Shown: positions 52,312 to 64,000 of the stretch, in pieces
Layout of the letters: each line of letters starts with the position of its first letter
Position numbering within the stretch: the stretch's first letter is position 1
Assembly: GCF_001668625.1 (NCBI RefSeq)
Contig: NZ_LZLJ01000091.1
Coordinates: 54,254 to 118,253, forward strand
Reading direction: 5' to 3'
Origin: Mycobacterium sp. 1274756.6
GTDB lineage: Bacteria; Actinomycetota; Actinomycetes; Mycobacteriales; Mycobacteriaceae
DNA length: 64,000 nucleotides
Translations under genes and position numbers: made by a program
Notes under the pieces: model-generated
Databases searched by the model: none
Seen by the model: the letters and a program-made list of their open reading frames with translations, nothing else
Told to the model about the DNA's origin: nothing

Positions 52312-53871
52312 CTATCCCGGTGTCGGGGACCCCTCGCGCACCAGATTCTCCGGGGCGGCCGGCGGCTCCGGCTCGGCCGACGCACCCCGCCCGGCGATGA
52401 ACAACCCGAGCACGGCGCCGACCACGCAGATCAGCGCGGTGATCCCGAACATCTCGCCGTACTGCAGCGCGAACGCCAACCGGTAGTTCGCCGCCTCGGC
52501 GGAGAGTTTCTGCGCCAGGGTGTCGCCTTCGGCGCTGGGCAGGCCGGCCAGGATCTGGTTGAACCGGTACATGCCCCACGCCGACAGCGCCGCCATCCCG
52601 ATCAGCATCCCGGTCATCCGGGCAACCACCACCCCCGCCGAGGCGATGCCGTGCTGCGCCGACGGCACCACCCGCAGGGTGGCCGAGGTCAGCGGCCCGA
52701 TCACCAGGCCCAGCCCCAGCCCGGCCAGGCTCAGGTCGGTGTCGAGGGCCGGCAGCCGCACCACCCCGAGGTCGTGCTGGTAGGACAGCAGGTCCACCGG
52801 CCACTTCGAGATCAGCCAGTAGCCGCCGGCCGCGATCAGCAGCCCGACGAAGGTGACCGCACGGTCCCCGACCCGGGTGGCGATGAACCCACCGGCCAGC
52901 GCCCCGATCGGCAGCGCGATCAAAAAGCGCAGCAGCAGCCCGGCGGCCTCGTTCTGGCTCATCGACAGCACGCCCTGGCCGAACAGTTCGACGTCGACCA
53001 GCGTCACCATCAGCGCCGCACCGGCGCACAGCGAGGCGCCCAGCGCGGCCAGGAACGGTCCGAACCGCACCCCGGCGGGGTCGATCAGCCTGGTCCGGGC
53101 GAAGTACTCCCAGGCGAAGAACGCCACCCCGGCGACCAGCGCGCCGAGCAGCACCGGCGGGCCCCAATCCGGCAGCGCCTGGGTGCCGTCGGGCTCGGGG
53201 TTGTACAACCCGATCACCGCCAGGCCGAGCGCCACCGCGAGCAGCAGCCCGCCGACCACGTCGACCCGCTCCGGCGGCCCCTGCTGCGGGTTCTTCGACG
53301 GCAGGCTGAAATGGATCATGATCATCGCCACCGCGGTCAGCGGCAGGTTGATCCAGAACACGTCGCGCCAGTCGCGCAGCAGCCACACGATGAAGATCCC
53401 GTACAGCGGACCGAGCACACTGCCCAGCTCCTGCCCGGCGCTGATCACCCCCAGCACCCCGGCGCGGTTGCGTTCGGCCCACAGGTCGGCGCCGAGCGCC
53501 AGGGTGACCGGCAGCAGCGCACCGGAGGCCACGCCCTGGATGGACCGGCCGACCACCAGGGTGGCCAGGTCGGTGGAGAGCGCGGTGATCACCGAGCCGA
53601 CCGCGAACGCGGCCAAACTGCTCTGCAGCAGCCGCTTGCGGCCGAACCGGTCGGAGGCGCGACCCAACAGCGGCATCGCCGCGACATAACCGAGCAGATA
53701 CCCGGTGATGATCGGGGTGACCTGCTGGATCTTGTTGATCGGGATGCCCACGCCCGCCGGGGGCGGGGCCATGATGTCGCGCATGATGGTGACCACGACA
53801 TAGGTGTCGAGGGCACCGAGCAGAACAGCGAGGCTGCCAGCGCCGATCGCTATGCCGCGGTTAGTGCGCAT
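52312..53871 (-). CDS. MFS efflux transporter P55 (triacylglyceride/LAM export partner of LprG)
   Basis: A 519-residue DHA2-type major facilitator with 14 predicted helices. Helix 1 has the conserved ALDTYVV acid; motif A is [14 protein letters not shown] between helices 2 and 3; [21 protein letters not shown] follows. In mycobacteria this protein (Rv1410c) works with LprG to move triacylglycerides and lipoarabinomannan and contributes to drug tolerance. ATG 53871 overlaps the lprG stop by one base; GTG 53874 is an alternative. lprG lies immediately upstream. Confidence 0.95.
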   Translation of the reverse strand: MRTNRGIAIGAGSLAVLLGALDTYVVVTIMRDIMAPPPAGVGIPINKIQQVTPIITGYLLGYVAAMPLLGRASDRFGRKRLLQSSLAAFAVGSVITALSTDLATLVVGRSIQGVASGALLPVTLALGADLWAERNRAGVLGVISAGQELGSVLGPLYGIFIVWLLRDWRDVFWINLPLTAVAMIMIHFSLPSKNPQQGPPERVDVVGGLLLAVALGLAVIGLYNPEPDGTQALPDWGPPVLLGALVAGVAFFAWEYFARTRLIDPAGVRFGPFLAALGASLCAGAALMVTLVDVELFGQGVLSMSQNEAAGLLLRFLIALPIGALAGGFIATRVGDRAVTFVGLLIAAGGYWLISKWPVDLLSYQHDLGVVRLPALDTDLSLAGLGLGLVIGPLTSATLRVVPSAQHGIASAGVVVARMTGMLIGMAALSAWGMYRFNQILAGLPSAEGDTLAQKLSAEAANYRLAFALQYGEMFGITALICVVGAVLGLFIAGRGASAEPEPPAAPENLVREGSPTPG

Positions 53872-54593
53872 CACACCGCCGGTTTCTCAACGGTGACCGG
53901 CGCGTCCCAGTCCGACAGGGTCATCTGCACGGTGTTGCCGCTGCTGGGCTCCAGCTGTGCCTGCACCAGCTGATGCGGGTCGTCGGCCTGGATCCAGGCG
54001 GTCGCCGGCACCGGAGCGCTCACATCCAGCGGCGGGGCCAGCTTGTTCACCGCGTCGGCGCTGACCTCACCGGAGATCCGCACCGTGTCGACCCCGTTGA
54101 TCGTCTCGCGCTTCTCGGCCTTGGCGTCGGTGAAGTTGGCCAGCACGTTGGCCAGCCCGGTGTCGGGGTCCAGGATCAGCGACGGGTCGTAGATGTCGGC
54201 GGCCTTGCCCCAGTCCGACCAGCGGTTGCCGGACATCGAGGTGTAGAGGATCCCGTCGAGGACGACGAAGTCGGCGTCGACCTCCTGGCCCAAGGCGACG
54301 ATCTTGGCTTTGCCCTTGGCCGCGGTCTGCGGCGTGGCGGTCAGATCCCCGCTGAGGGTTTTGATCGGCAGGGCCTCGATCTCACCGTCCACCGACAGCT
54401 CCAGGTGCACGCTGGTCAGCGCGGCGGTGGTGGTGTGGGCCTGGTCGAGCAGCGTGGCCGCATCCGGCAGGTCGGCGGTGTCGGTGGCGGCGTCCTTCGC
54501 GGAGGAACAGCCGGCGATCAGCCCGGCGGTCAGGGCGACGGTGGCCAGAAAAGCGGCGGGAAAGCTGGTGTGAAGGCGACGGCGTCTCAGCAT
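53871..54593 (-). CDS. lprG: Lipoprotein LprG
   Basis: A 240-residue lipoprotein. The signal peptide ([10 protein letters not shown] then a hydrophobic stretch) ends in the lipobox LIAGC, with the lipidated Cys at 29. The mature LppX/LprAFG domain (about 45-235) forms a pocket for triacylated lipids in mycobacteria. Segments such as [24 protein letters not shown] and [14 protein letters not shown] are family hallmarks. ATG 54593 follows a -10 box by 7 nt. First gene of lprG-p55-(propeller). Confidence 0.95.
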   Translation of the reverse strand: MLRRRRLHTSFPAAFLATVALTAGLIAGCSSAKDAATDTADLPDAATLLDQAHTTTAALTSVHLELSVDGEIEALPIKTLSGDLTATPQTAAKGKAKIVALGQEVDADFVVLDGILYTSMSGNRWSDWGKAADIYDPSLILDPDTGLANVLANFTDAKAEKRETINGVDTVRISGEVSADAVNKLAPPLDVSAPVPATAWIQADDPHQLVQAQLEPSSGNTVQMTLSDWDAPVTVEKPAV

Positions 54594-54606
54594 GAGGGCA
54601 ATGGTA
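54594..54606 (-). promoter_or_regulatory. -10 box for a leaderless transcript of lprG-p55
   Basis: Minus-strand TACCAT (54606-54601) lies 7 nt before ATG 54593. Confidence 0.55.
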
Positions 54607-54676
54607 GAGGGTGCCGGGGGACACCGGCGCCACCAACACCGCCCGCCGGCCCGGTGGCCGGCGCCCGGCACGCGGC

Positions 54677-54688
54677 TAGCCTGGGACG
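54677..54688 (+). promoter_or_regulatory. -10 box for a leaderless transcript of ribE
   Basis: TAGCCT at 54677-54682 lies 6 nt before ATG 54689, leaving no room for an FMN riboswitch in the transcript. Confidence 0.55.
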
Positions 54689-55327
54689 ATGTTCACCGGA
54701 ATTGTCGAGGAACTCGGCGAGGTGGTCGGCTGCGAGGAGCTCGCCGACTCCGCCCGACTGACCATCCACGGACCGTTGGTCACCGCCGACGCCGGCCACG
54801 GCGACTCGATCGCGGTCAACGGGGTGTGCCTGACCGTCGCCGAGGTGGGGGCGGATGGCCGCTTCAGCGCCGACGTGATGGCCGAGACCCTGCGCCGCTC
54901 CAGCCTCGGCGGGCTGCGGGCGGGCAGCCCGGTCAACCTGGAACGCGCCGTGGCGGTCGGCGGGCGCCTGGGCGGGCACATCGTGCAGGGCCACGTCGAC
55001 GGGACCGGCCGGATCCTGGTCCGCACCCCGACCCCGCACTGGGAGGTGGTGCGCATCGGGTTGCCCGCCGCGCTGGCCCGCTATGTGGTGGAGAAGGGCT
55101 CGATCACCGTCGACGGCATCTCGTTGACCGTCTCGGCGGTGGGCGACTCGGCGGGGGAGGACTGGTTCGAGGTGTCGCTGATCCCGACCACCCGGGCGGT
55201 GACCACGCTGGGCGCCGCCGCGGTGGGCGCCACGGTCAACCTGGAGGTCGACGTGGTCGCCAAATATGTGGAGCGGCTACTGGGGCGTCCCGCGGGGCAG
55301 CCGCCGCAACCCGGTGGTCCATACTGA
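54689..55327 (+). CDS. ribE: Riboflavin synthase, alpha chain
   Basis: A 212-residue trimeric enzyme that dismutates two lumazines to riboflavin (ribC in mycobacterial naming). Two lumazine-binding barrels are evident: the first starts MFTGIVEELG with SIAVNGVCLTV, the second from about 98 with GHIVQGHVDGTG and SITVDGISLTVSAVG. The N-terminal MFTGIVEE is diagnostic. The Pro/Gln tail is variable. Starts the ribE-ribBA-ribH run. Confidence 0.97.
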   Translation: MFTGIVEELGEVVGCEELADSARLTIHGPLVTADAGHGDSIAVNGVCLTVAEVGADGRFSADVMAETLRRSSLGGLRAGSPVNLERAVAVGGRLGGHIVQGHVDGTGRILVRTPTPHWEVVRIGLPAALARYVVEKGSITVDGISLTVSAVGDSAGEDWFEVSLIPTTRAVTTLGAAAVGATVNLEVDVVAKYVERLLGRPAGQPPQPGGPY

Positions 55328-55387
55328 ACAGACCACGACCGGCCGCTACCGGCCGGTAACCTTCGATCGGGACGGGACGACGCGACA

Positions 55388-57596
<2,209 letters not shown>

Positions 57597-57607
57597 CCGC
57601 CGAACGC

Positions 57608-57619
57608 TAGCCTGGGAGC
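57608..57619 (+). promoter_or_regulatory. -10 box for a leaderless transcript of uvrC
   Basis: TAGCCT at 57608-57613 lies 6 nt before GTG 57620. Confidence 0.55.
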
Positions 57620-59560
57620 GTGCCCGACCCCGCGACCTACCGGCCGGCCCCCGGCTCCATCCCGGTGGATCCGGGGGTCTACCGCTTCCTCGACACCCAC
57701 GGCCGGGTCATCTACGTGGGCAAGGCGAAAAACCTGCGCAGCCGGTTGACGTCCTACTTCGCCGACGTCGCCGGGCTGCACCCGCGCACCCGCCAGATGG
57801 TGACCACCGCCGCCAAGGTGGAGTGGACGGTGGTCAGCACCGAAGTCGAGGCGCTGCAACTGGAATACAACTGGATCAAGGAGTTCGACCCGCGGTTCAA
57901 CGTCCGCTACCGCGACGACAAGACCTACCCGGTGCTCGCGGTCACGCTCAACGAGGAATACCCGCGGCTGATGGTCTACCGCGGGCCGCGGCGCAAGGGC
58001 GTGCGCTACTTCGGGCCGTACTCGCACGCCTGGGCGATCCGGGAGACCCTCGACCTGCTGACCCGGGTCTTCCCGGCGCGCACCTGCTCGGCCGGGGTGT
58101 TCCGGCGCCATCAGCAGATCGGCCGGCCCTGCCTGCTGGGCTACATCGACAAGTGCGCCGCGCCGTGCGTGGACCGGGTCAGCGCCGAGGAGCACCGCCG
58201 GATCGTCGACGACTTCTGTGATTTCCTGTCCGGCAAGACCGACCGGTTCGCGCGCAGCCTGGAACAGCAGATGACCGCCGCCGCCGCCGATCTCGACTTC
58301 GAACGGGCCGCCCGGCTGCGCGACGACCTCGCCGCGCTGCGCCGCGCCATGGAGAAGCAGGCGGTGGTGCTCGGTGACGGCACCGACGCCGACGTGATGG
58401 CGTTCGCCGAGGACGAGCTGGAGGCCGCCGTCCAGGTCTTCCATGTGCGCGGCGGCCGGGTCCGCGGCCAGCGCGGCTGGATCGTCGAGAAGTCCGGCGA
58501 CCCCGACGATTCCGGATCCGAGCGGTTGGTCGAGCAGTTCCTCACCCAGTTCTACGGGGACCAGGCCGCCCTCGACGGGGCTGCCGACGGGGCCGCCGAC
58601 GAAGCCGCCAACCCGGTGCCGCGGGAGGTGCTGGTGCCCTGCCTGCCGCCCGGCGCCGAGGAGGTCGCGCAGTGGCTGTCGGGGCTGCGCGGGTCGAAGG
58701 TGGTGCTGCGGGTGCCGCAGCGCGGTGACAAGAAGTCGCTGGCAGACACCGTGCAGCGCAACGCCGTCGAAGCGCTGCAGCAGCACAAGCTGCGCCGGGC
58801 CGGGGATTTCACCGCCCGCTCCGCGGCGCTGCAGAGCATCCAGGACGCGCTCGGCCTGGCCGAGGCGCCGCTGCGCATCGAATGCGTCGACGTCAGCCAC
58901 GTGCAGGGCACCGACGTCGTCGCCTCGCTGGTGGTGTTCGAGGACGGCCTGCCGCGCCGCTCGGACTACCGGCGCTTCGCGATCCGCGGCGCCGCCGGCG
59001 ACGGCCGCTCCGACGACGTGGCCTCCATCGCCGAGGTCACCCGCCGCCGCTTCGCCCGCCACCTCGAAGAGCAGGAAACCCTTGCTCCGGAAGGCAAGTC
59101 ACGGCGCTTCGCCTATCCGCCGAACCTGTTCGTCGTCGACGGCGGCGCCCCGCAGGTCAACGCGGCCGCCGCGGCCCTCGACGAGCTCGGGGTCCGCGAC
59201 GTGGCGGTGATCGGGCTGGCCAAACGGCTCGAGGAGGTGTGGGTGCCCGCCGAACCCGACCCGGTGATCCTGCCCCGGCGCAGCGACGGCCTCTACCTGC
59301 TGCAGCGGGTGCGCGACGAGGCGCACCGCTTCGCCATCGCCTACCACCGCAGCAAACGCTCGAAACGGATGACGGCCTCGGCGCTGGACTCGGTGCGCGG
59401 GCTGGGGGAGACTCGCCGCCGTGCCCTGGTCAGTCATTTCGGTTCGGTGGCGGCCATCCGCGCCGCCACCGTGGAGGAGATCAGCACCGTGCCGGGGATC
59501 GGCGCGGTGACCGCCGCGGCGGTGCTGGCCGCGCTCAGCGACGAACGGACACCGCAATGA
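57620..59560 (+). CDS. uvrC: Excinuclease ABC subunit C
   Basis: A 646-residue nucleotide-excision repair nuclease that makes both incisions. The N-terminal GIY-YIG domain (about 15-95) has [26 protein letters not shown] Cys-rich segment [28 protein letters not shown] follows, then a UVR motif around 215-235 that contacts UvrB. The RNase H-like 5' nuclease domain has the Asp in [17 protein letters not shown], with [12 protein letters not shown]. Tandem helix-hairpin-helix motifs close the protein ([26 protein letters not shown]). Overlaps rapZ by 4 nt. Confidence 0.97.
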   Translation: MPDPATYRPAPGSIPVDPGVYRFLDTHGRVIYVGKAKNLRSRLTSYFADVAGLHPRTRQMVTTAAKVEWTVVSTEVEALQLEYNWIKEFDPRFNVRYRDDKTYPVLAVTLNEEYPRLMVYRGPRRKGVRYFGPYSHAWAIRETLDLLTRVFPARTCSAGVFRRHQQIGRPCLLGYIDKCAAPCVDRVSAEEHRRIVDDFCDFLSGKTDRFARSLEQQMTAAAADLDFERAARLRDDLAALRRAMEKQAVVLGDGTDADVMAFAEDELEAAVQVFHVRGGRVRGQRGWIVEKSGDPDDSGSERLVEQFLTQFYGDQAALDGAADGAADEAANPVPREVLVPCLPPGAEEVAQWLSGLRGSKVVLRVPQRGDKKSLADTVQRNAVEALQQHKLRRAGDFTARSAALQSIQDALGLAEAPLRIECVDVSHVQGTDVVASLVVFEDGLPRRSDYRRFAIRGAAGDGRSDDVASIAEVTRRRFARHLEEQETLAPEGKSRRFAYPPNLFVVDGGAPQVNAAAAALDELGVRDVAVIGLAKRLEEVWVPAEPDPVILPRRSDGLYLLQRVRDEAHRFAIAYHRSKRSKRMTASALDSVRGLGETRRRALVSHFGSVAAIRAATVEEISTVPGIGAVTAAAVLAALSDERTPQ

Positions 59561-60456
59561 CCGCGGCCGACAACCCCACCGCCGCAGCCGCTTCCGGTAT
59601 CGACGTGGTGCTGGTGACCGGCTTGTCCGGCGCCGGGCGCGGCACCGCGGCCAAGGTGCTGGAGGACCTCGGCTGGTACGTGGCCGACAACCTGCCGCCG
59701 GAATTGATCACCCGCATGGTCGATCTGGGCCTGGCGGCCGGCTCCCGCATCACCGAGCTCGCGGTGGTGATGGACGTCCGCTCCCGCGGGTTCACCGGCG
59801 ACCTGGACTGGGTGCGCACCGATCTGGCCACCCGCGGCATCACCCCGCGGGTGCTGTTCCTCGACGCCTCCGACGACATGCTGGTGCGCCGCTACGAGCA
59901 CAACCGGCGCAGCCACCCGCTGCAGGGCCAGCAGACGCTCACCGAGGGCATCGCCGCCGAGCGGCGGCTGCTGGAACCGGTGCGCGCCGCCGCCGACCTG
60001 GTCGTCGACACCTCCACCATGTCGGTGCGGGAACTGCGGGAGACCATCGAGGGCGCCTTCGGCACCGAGGCGGCGGCCCAGACCGCGGTCACCCTGGAGT
60101 CCTTCGGCTTCAAATACGGGCTGCCGATGGACGCCGACATGGTGATGGACGTGCGGTTTCTGCCCAACCCGCACTGGGTGGACGAACTGCGCCCACACAC
60201 CGGACAGGACCCGGCGGTCCGCGACTACGTCCTGCGTCAACCCGGTGCGACCCGCTTCCTCGATACGTACCATCAGTTGCTGTCGCTGGTTGTCGACGGC
60301 TACCGGCGGGAGGGGAAGCGCTACATGACGGTCGCGATCGGTTGCACCGGCGGCAAACACCGCAGTGTGGCCATCGCCGAAGAGTTGGCGCGGCGCCTCG
60401 AGCCCGACACCGCGCTGTCGGTGCGGGTGCTGCACCGGGATTTGGGCCGCGAATGA
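59557..60456 (+). CDS. rapZ: RapZ/YvcJ-family nucleotide-binding protein
   Basis: A 299-residue protein of the RapZ/YvcJ family: an RNA-binding adaptor in E. coli, a nucleotide-binding protein of less clear role in Gram-positives. The P-loop reads [11 protein letters not shown]: the usual Lys is Arg, as I recall for mycobacterial Rv1421. [17 protein letters not shown] and VMDVRSRGF follow. The C-terminal domain has [25 protein letters not shown] and CTGGKHRSV, the putative RNA or metabolite site. Order uvrC-rapZ-yvcK-whiA is conserved in Gram-positives. Confidence 0.94.
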   Translation: MTAADNPTAAAASGIDVVLVTGLSGAGRGTAAKVLEDLGWYVADNLPPELITRMVDLGLAAGSRITELAVVMDVRSRGFTGDLDWVRTDLATRGITPRVLFLDASDDMLVRRYEHNRRSHPLQGQQTLTEGIAAERRLLEPVRAAADLVVDTSTMSVRELRETIEGAFGTEAAAQTAVTLESFGFKYGLPMDADMVMDVRFLPNPHWVDELRPHTGQDPAVRDYVLRQPGATRFLDTYHQLLSLVVDGYRREGKRYMTVAIGCTGGKHRSVAIAEELARRLEPDTALSVRVLHRDLGRE

Positions 60457-61502
60457 GGCAGGGCAGCGACTTCAGCGTCGTCGCCCTCGGCGGCGGGCAC
60501 GGTCTCTACGCGACCCTGTCGGCGGCCCGCCGGCTCACCCCGCGGGTCACCGCGGTGGTCACCGTCGCCGACGACGGCGGCTCCTCGGGCCGGCTGCGCA
60601 GCGAGATCGACATCGTGCCGCCGGGTGATCTGCGAATGGCGTTGGCGGCGCTGGCATCCGACAGTCCGCAGGGCCGGCTGTGGGCCACCATCATCCAGCA
60701 CCGGTTCGGCGGCAGCGGCGCCCTGGCCGGCCACCCGATCGGCAACCTGATGCTCGCCGGGCTCAGCGAGGTCCTCAACGACCCGGTCGCCGCGCTCGAC
60801 GAGCTGGGCCGGGTGCTCGGGGTCAAGGGCCGGGTGCTGCCGATGTGCCCGATCGCGCTGCAGATCGAGGCCGACGTCGCCGGCTTGGAGGCCGACCCGC
60901 GCATGTTCCGGGTGATCCGCGGGCAGGTCGCGGTCGCGACCACCCCGGGCAAGGTGCGCCGGGTGCGGCTGCAGCCGGGCAACCCGCCGGCCACCCGGCA
61001 GGCCGTCGACGCGATCATGGCCGCCGACCTGGTGGTGCTGGGGCCGGGATCCTGGTTCACCAGCGTGATCCCGCACGTCTTGGTGCCGGAGCTGGCGGCG
61101 GCGCTGCGCGAGACCGCGGCGCGCCGGGCCCTGGTGCTCAACCTGGTGGCCGAGCCGGGGGAGACCGCCGGGTTCTCCACCGAACGGCACCTGCACGTGC
61201 TGGCCCAGCACGCGCCGGGCTTCACCGTCCACGACGTGATCGTCGACGCGGCCGGGGTGGCCGGCGAGCGCGAACGCGAGCAGCTGCGGCGCGCCGCCAC
61301 CCTGCTGGATGCCGCGGTCCAGTTTGCCGATGTGGCCCGACCTGGTACACCTTTACATGACCCGGGCAAGCTGGCCGCCGCGCTGGACGCGGTGCGGATG
61401 CGCGGTGCCGGCTCGGCGGCAGCCACCGCCCCGGTGCGGGTCGAGCACTCACGGCAGCGAGCCGGTGCAGAGGGTCCGGGAGGTGACGACGGGTGGCGAT
61501 GA
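60453..61502 (+). CDS. yvcK: YvcK/CuvA-family gluconeogenesis factor
   Basis: A 349-residue CofD-like Rossmann protein that binds UDP-sugars. In mycobacteria (CuvA, Rv1422) it links carbon source to cell-wall synthesis and is phosphorylated by PknB. N-terminal [18 protein letters not shown] (about 9-26) and [12 protein letters not shown] (about 37-48) are the nucleotide motifs; [29 protein letters not shown] and [13 protein letters not shown] follow. The last 35 residues are Arg/Gly/Ala-rich and probably disordered. Both ends overlap neighbours. Confidence 0.94.
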   Translation: MRQGSDFSVVALGGGHGLYATLSAARRLTPRVTAVVTVADDGGSSGRLRSEIDIVPPGDLRMALAALASDSPQGRLWATIIQHRFGGSGALAGHPIGNLMLAGLSEVLNDPVAALDELGRVLGVKGRVLPMCPIALQIEADVAGLEADPRMFRVIRGQVAVATTPGKVRRVRLQPGNPPATRQAVDAIMAADLVVLGPGSWFTSVIPHVLVPELAAALRETAARRALVLNLVAEPGETAGFSTERHLHVLAQHAPGFTVHDVIVDAAGVAGEREREQLRRAATLLDAAVQFADVARPGTPLHDPGKLAAALDAVRMRGAGSAAATAPVRVEHSRQRAGAEGPGGDDGWR

Positions 61503-62476
61503 CGGCCCAGGTCAAAGAGGAGCTGAGTCGGCTACCGGTGACCGCGGTCAGCGCCCGGCGCGCCGAGGTGGCCGCGCTGCTGCGCTTCGCCGGCGGCCTG
61601 CACATCGTCAACGGCCGGGTGGTGGTGGAGGCCGAACTCGACCTCGACAGCATCGCCCGGCGGCTGCGCAAGGACATCTTCGACCTGTACGGCTACACCG
61701 CCAACGTGCGGGTGCTGCCGGCCACCGGCATCCGCAAGAGCACCCGCTACGTGCTGCAGGTCGCCACCGACGGGGAGGCGCTGGCCCGCCAGACCGGGCT
61801 GCTGGACCTGCGCGGCCGGCCGGTGCGCGGACTGCCCGCCCAGGTGGTCGGCGGCAGCGTCACCGACTCCGAAGCCGCTTGGCGGGGCGCGTTTTTGGCG
61901 CACGGCTCGCTGACCGAACCGGGCCGCTCCTCCGCGCTGGAGGTCAACTGCCCCGGCCCGGAGGCCGCGCTGGCGCTGGTGGGCGCGGCGCGCCGGCTGG
62001 GGGTCAGCGCCAAGGCCCGCGAGGTGCGCGGCGCCGACCGGGTGGTGGTGCGCGACGGGGAGGCCATCGGAGCCCTGTTGACCCGGATGGGCGCGCAGGA
62101 CACCCGGGTGATCTGGGAAGAACGCCGGATGCGCCGCGAGGTGCGGGCCACCGCCAACCGGCTGGCCAACTTCGACGACGCCAACCTGCGCCGCTCGGCG
62201 CGCGCGGCGGTCGCCGCCGCCGCCCGGGTGGAACGCGCCCTGGAGATCCTCGGCGACACCGTGCCCGCCCACCTGGCCGAGGCCGGCAAGCTGCGCGTCG
62301 AGCACCGGCAGGCCTCGCTGGAGGAGCTGGGCCGGCTGGCCGACCCGCCGATGACCAAAGACGCGGTGGCCGGGCGGATCCGGCGCCTGCTGTCGATGGC
62401 CGACCGCAAAGCCAAGCAGGACGGCGTCCCCGACACCGAATCCGCGGTCACCCCGGACCTGCTCGAAGACGCCTGA
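61499..62476 (+). CDS. whiA: Sporulation-type transcription regulator WhiA
   Basis: A 325-residue regulator with an N-terminal LAGLIDADG-type fold and a C-terminal helix-turn-helix. It is needed for sporulation septation in Streptomyces; in non-sporulating actinobacteria its role is in division or growth. Visible: [68 protein letters not shown] and the C-terminal [25 protein letters not shown] 61499 ([10 protein letters not shown]) fits mycobacterial WhiA and overlaps yvcK by 4 nt; GTG 61493 has better spacing to GGGAGGTGA and adds two residues. Confidence 0.95.
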   Translation: MTAQVKEELSRLPVTAVSARRAEVAALLRFAGGLHIVNGRVVVEAELDLDSIARRLRKDIFDLYGYTANVRVLPATGIRKSTRYVLQVATDGEALARQTGLLDLRGRPVRGLPAQVVGGSVTDSEAAWRGAFLAHGSLTEPGRSSALEVNCPGPEAALALVGAARRLGVSAKAREVRGADRVVVRDGEAIGALLTRMGAQDTRVIWEERRMRREVRATANRLANFDDANLRRSARAAVAAAARVERALEILGDTVPAHLAEAGKLRVEHRQASLEELGRLADPPMTKDAVAGRIRRLLSMADRKAKQDGVPDTESAVTPDLLEDA

Positions 62477-62544
62477 CCGGCCACCGGCCGCGCAGCGCCG
62501 GTCGAGGTGGCAGGGCTGCACGGCGGCACCGGGCCGGCGCCCAT

Positions 62545-63755
<1,211 letters not shown>

Positions 63756-63769
<14 letters not shown>

Positions 63770-64000
63770 GACGTCGCCGGCCAGCTGGACGTGCCGGCCC
63801 AGGTGTTCCGCCAGCGCCGCGGCGACCGGCGCCAGGGACAGCTTCGGGCCCGGGGCGCCCTGCGGCCGGCCCAGGTGCGCGGCGACCACCACCTTGGCGC
63901 CGGCGTCCACCAGCGCCTGCAGGGTGGGCACCGACGCGGCGATGCGGCCCGGGTCGGTGATGGCGCCGTCGGCGTCCAGCGGGACGTTGAGGTCGCTGCG
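63756..64000 (-). pseudogene. pgk: Inverted second copy of an internal pgk segment
   Basis: Read from 64000 down to 63756, the minus strand encodes a continuous piece of phosphoglycerate kinase: [37 protein letters not shown], and [17 protein letters not shown]. It then runs into the antisense of the plus-strand copy ([10 protein letters not shown]). It enters from the right edge. It supplies codons about 47-98 that the plus-strand copy lacks, so it derives from the same gene. Confidence 0.85.
63924..64000. repeat. Right arm of the 77-bp perfect inverted repeat
   Basis: Exact reverse complement of 63693-63769, reaching the window edge, so the arm may be longer than seen. Confidence 0.95.

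Noticed and set aside
54594..54688. FMN riboswitch before the riboflavin genes
   Set aside because: The lprG-ribE gap is 95 bp, the ribE transcript appears leaderless, and no RFN-element motifs are visible.
63770..64000. A new fusion gene extending pgk to the right edge on the plus strand
   Set aside because: The plus-strand frame past 63769 is exact antisense of pgk, so the open frame is a by-product of the fold-back.

Overview
The window is about 64 kb of very GC-rich, densely packed chromosome with mostly GTG/ATG starts, 1-8 nt gene overlaps and a core gene order that I recognise as mycobacterial. The proteins (AlaS, AroE/C/K/B/Q, PyrR-B-C-CarA-CarB-F, mIHF, MetK, LprG-P55, RibE-BA-H, UvrC-RapZ-YvcK-WhiA, Gap) read like close orthologues of Mycobacterium proteins, so the source is a Mycobacterium sensu lato or near relative; I cannot name the species. 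M. tuberculosis keeps these genes in two distant blocks. Here the block ending in the decarboxylase runs on into the pyr operon, which I recall as the arrangement of M. smegmatis-like genomes. There is no PE/PPE pair between pyrF and mihF.

Layout. 1-5.6 kb: 3' end of aspS, an MmcQ/YjbR-like protein, an acidic membrane protein with a duplicated outer domain, a DUF3097 protein, a TM2 protein, rarA, a duplicated ferredoxin-fold protein and a YjbQ protein. 5.7-17.8 kb: alaS-ruvX-mltG-aroE-prepilin peptidase-aroC-aroK-aroB-aroQ, then pepQ-efp-nusB, with a four-TM protein on the opposite strand. 17.8-28.1 kb is the more variable part: an alpha/beta hydrolase, a large Orn/Lys/Arg decarboxylase overlapping an APH-like kinase, DoxX, two related methyltransferases, a TetR-controlled flavin monooxygenase/azoreductase pair and a class-C-type serine hydrolase. 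28.2-36.8 kb: the pyrimidine operon with a PyrR-binding leader. 37.3-48.9 kb: mihF, gmk, rpoZ, coaBC, metK, an esterase, a YhhN protein, priA, fmt, rsmB, rpe and ribD. 48.9-54.6 kb, minus strand: a small membrane protein, a lower-GC FAD oxidoreductase gene, a membrane-anchored YVTN propeller, the P55 efflux pump and LprG. 54.7-64 kb: ribE-ribBA-ribH-PH protein-uvrC-rapZ-yvcK-whiA, gap and the start of pgk.

Three things stand out. First, the last 231 bases are a fold-back: pgk starts on the plus strand, breaks at 63769, and the same pgk segment then returns on the minus strand. The junction lies in a 14-nt inverted microhomology, which points to an amplification or assembly chimera. Second, the FAD oxidoreductase gene is bracketed by 48-bp direct repeats (47/48 identical) derived from the 3' end of the YVTN gene, and a scrap of a second YVTN gene lies on its far side. 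Third, at least fourteen genes have a TANNNT -10 box ending 6-8 nt before an ATG/GTG, the layout of mycobacterial leaderless transcripts.

I did not find a convincing wholly new multi-gene defence or metabolic system. The best candidates for new biology are the lprG-p55-propeller unit, the repeat-bracketed oxidoreductase, and the TetR-flavoprotein cassette with its candidate operator. I saw no tRNA, rRNA, CRISPR array or transposase.
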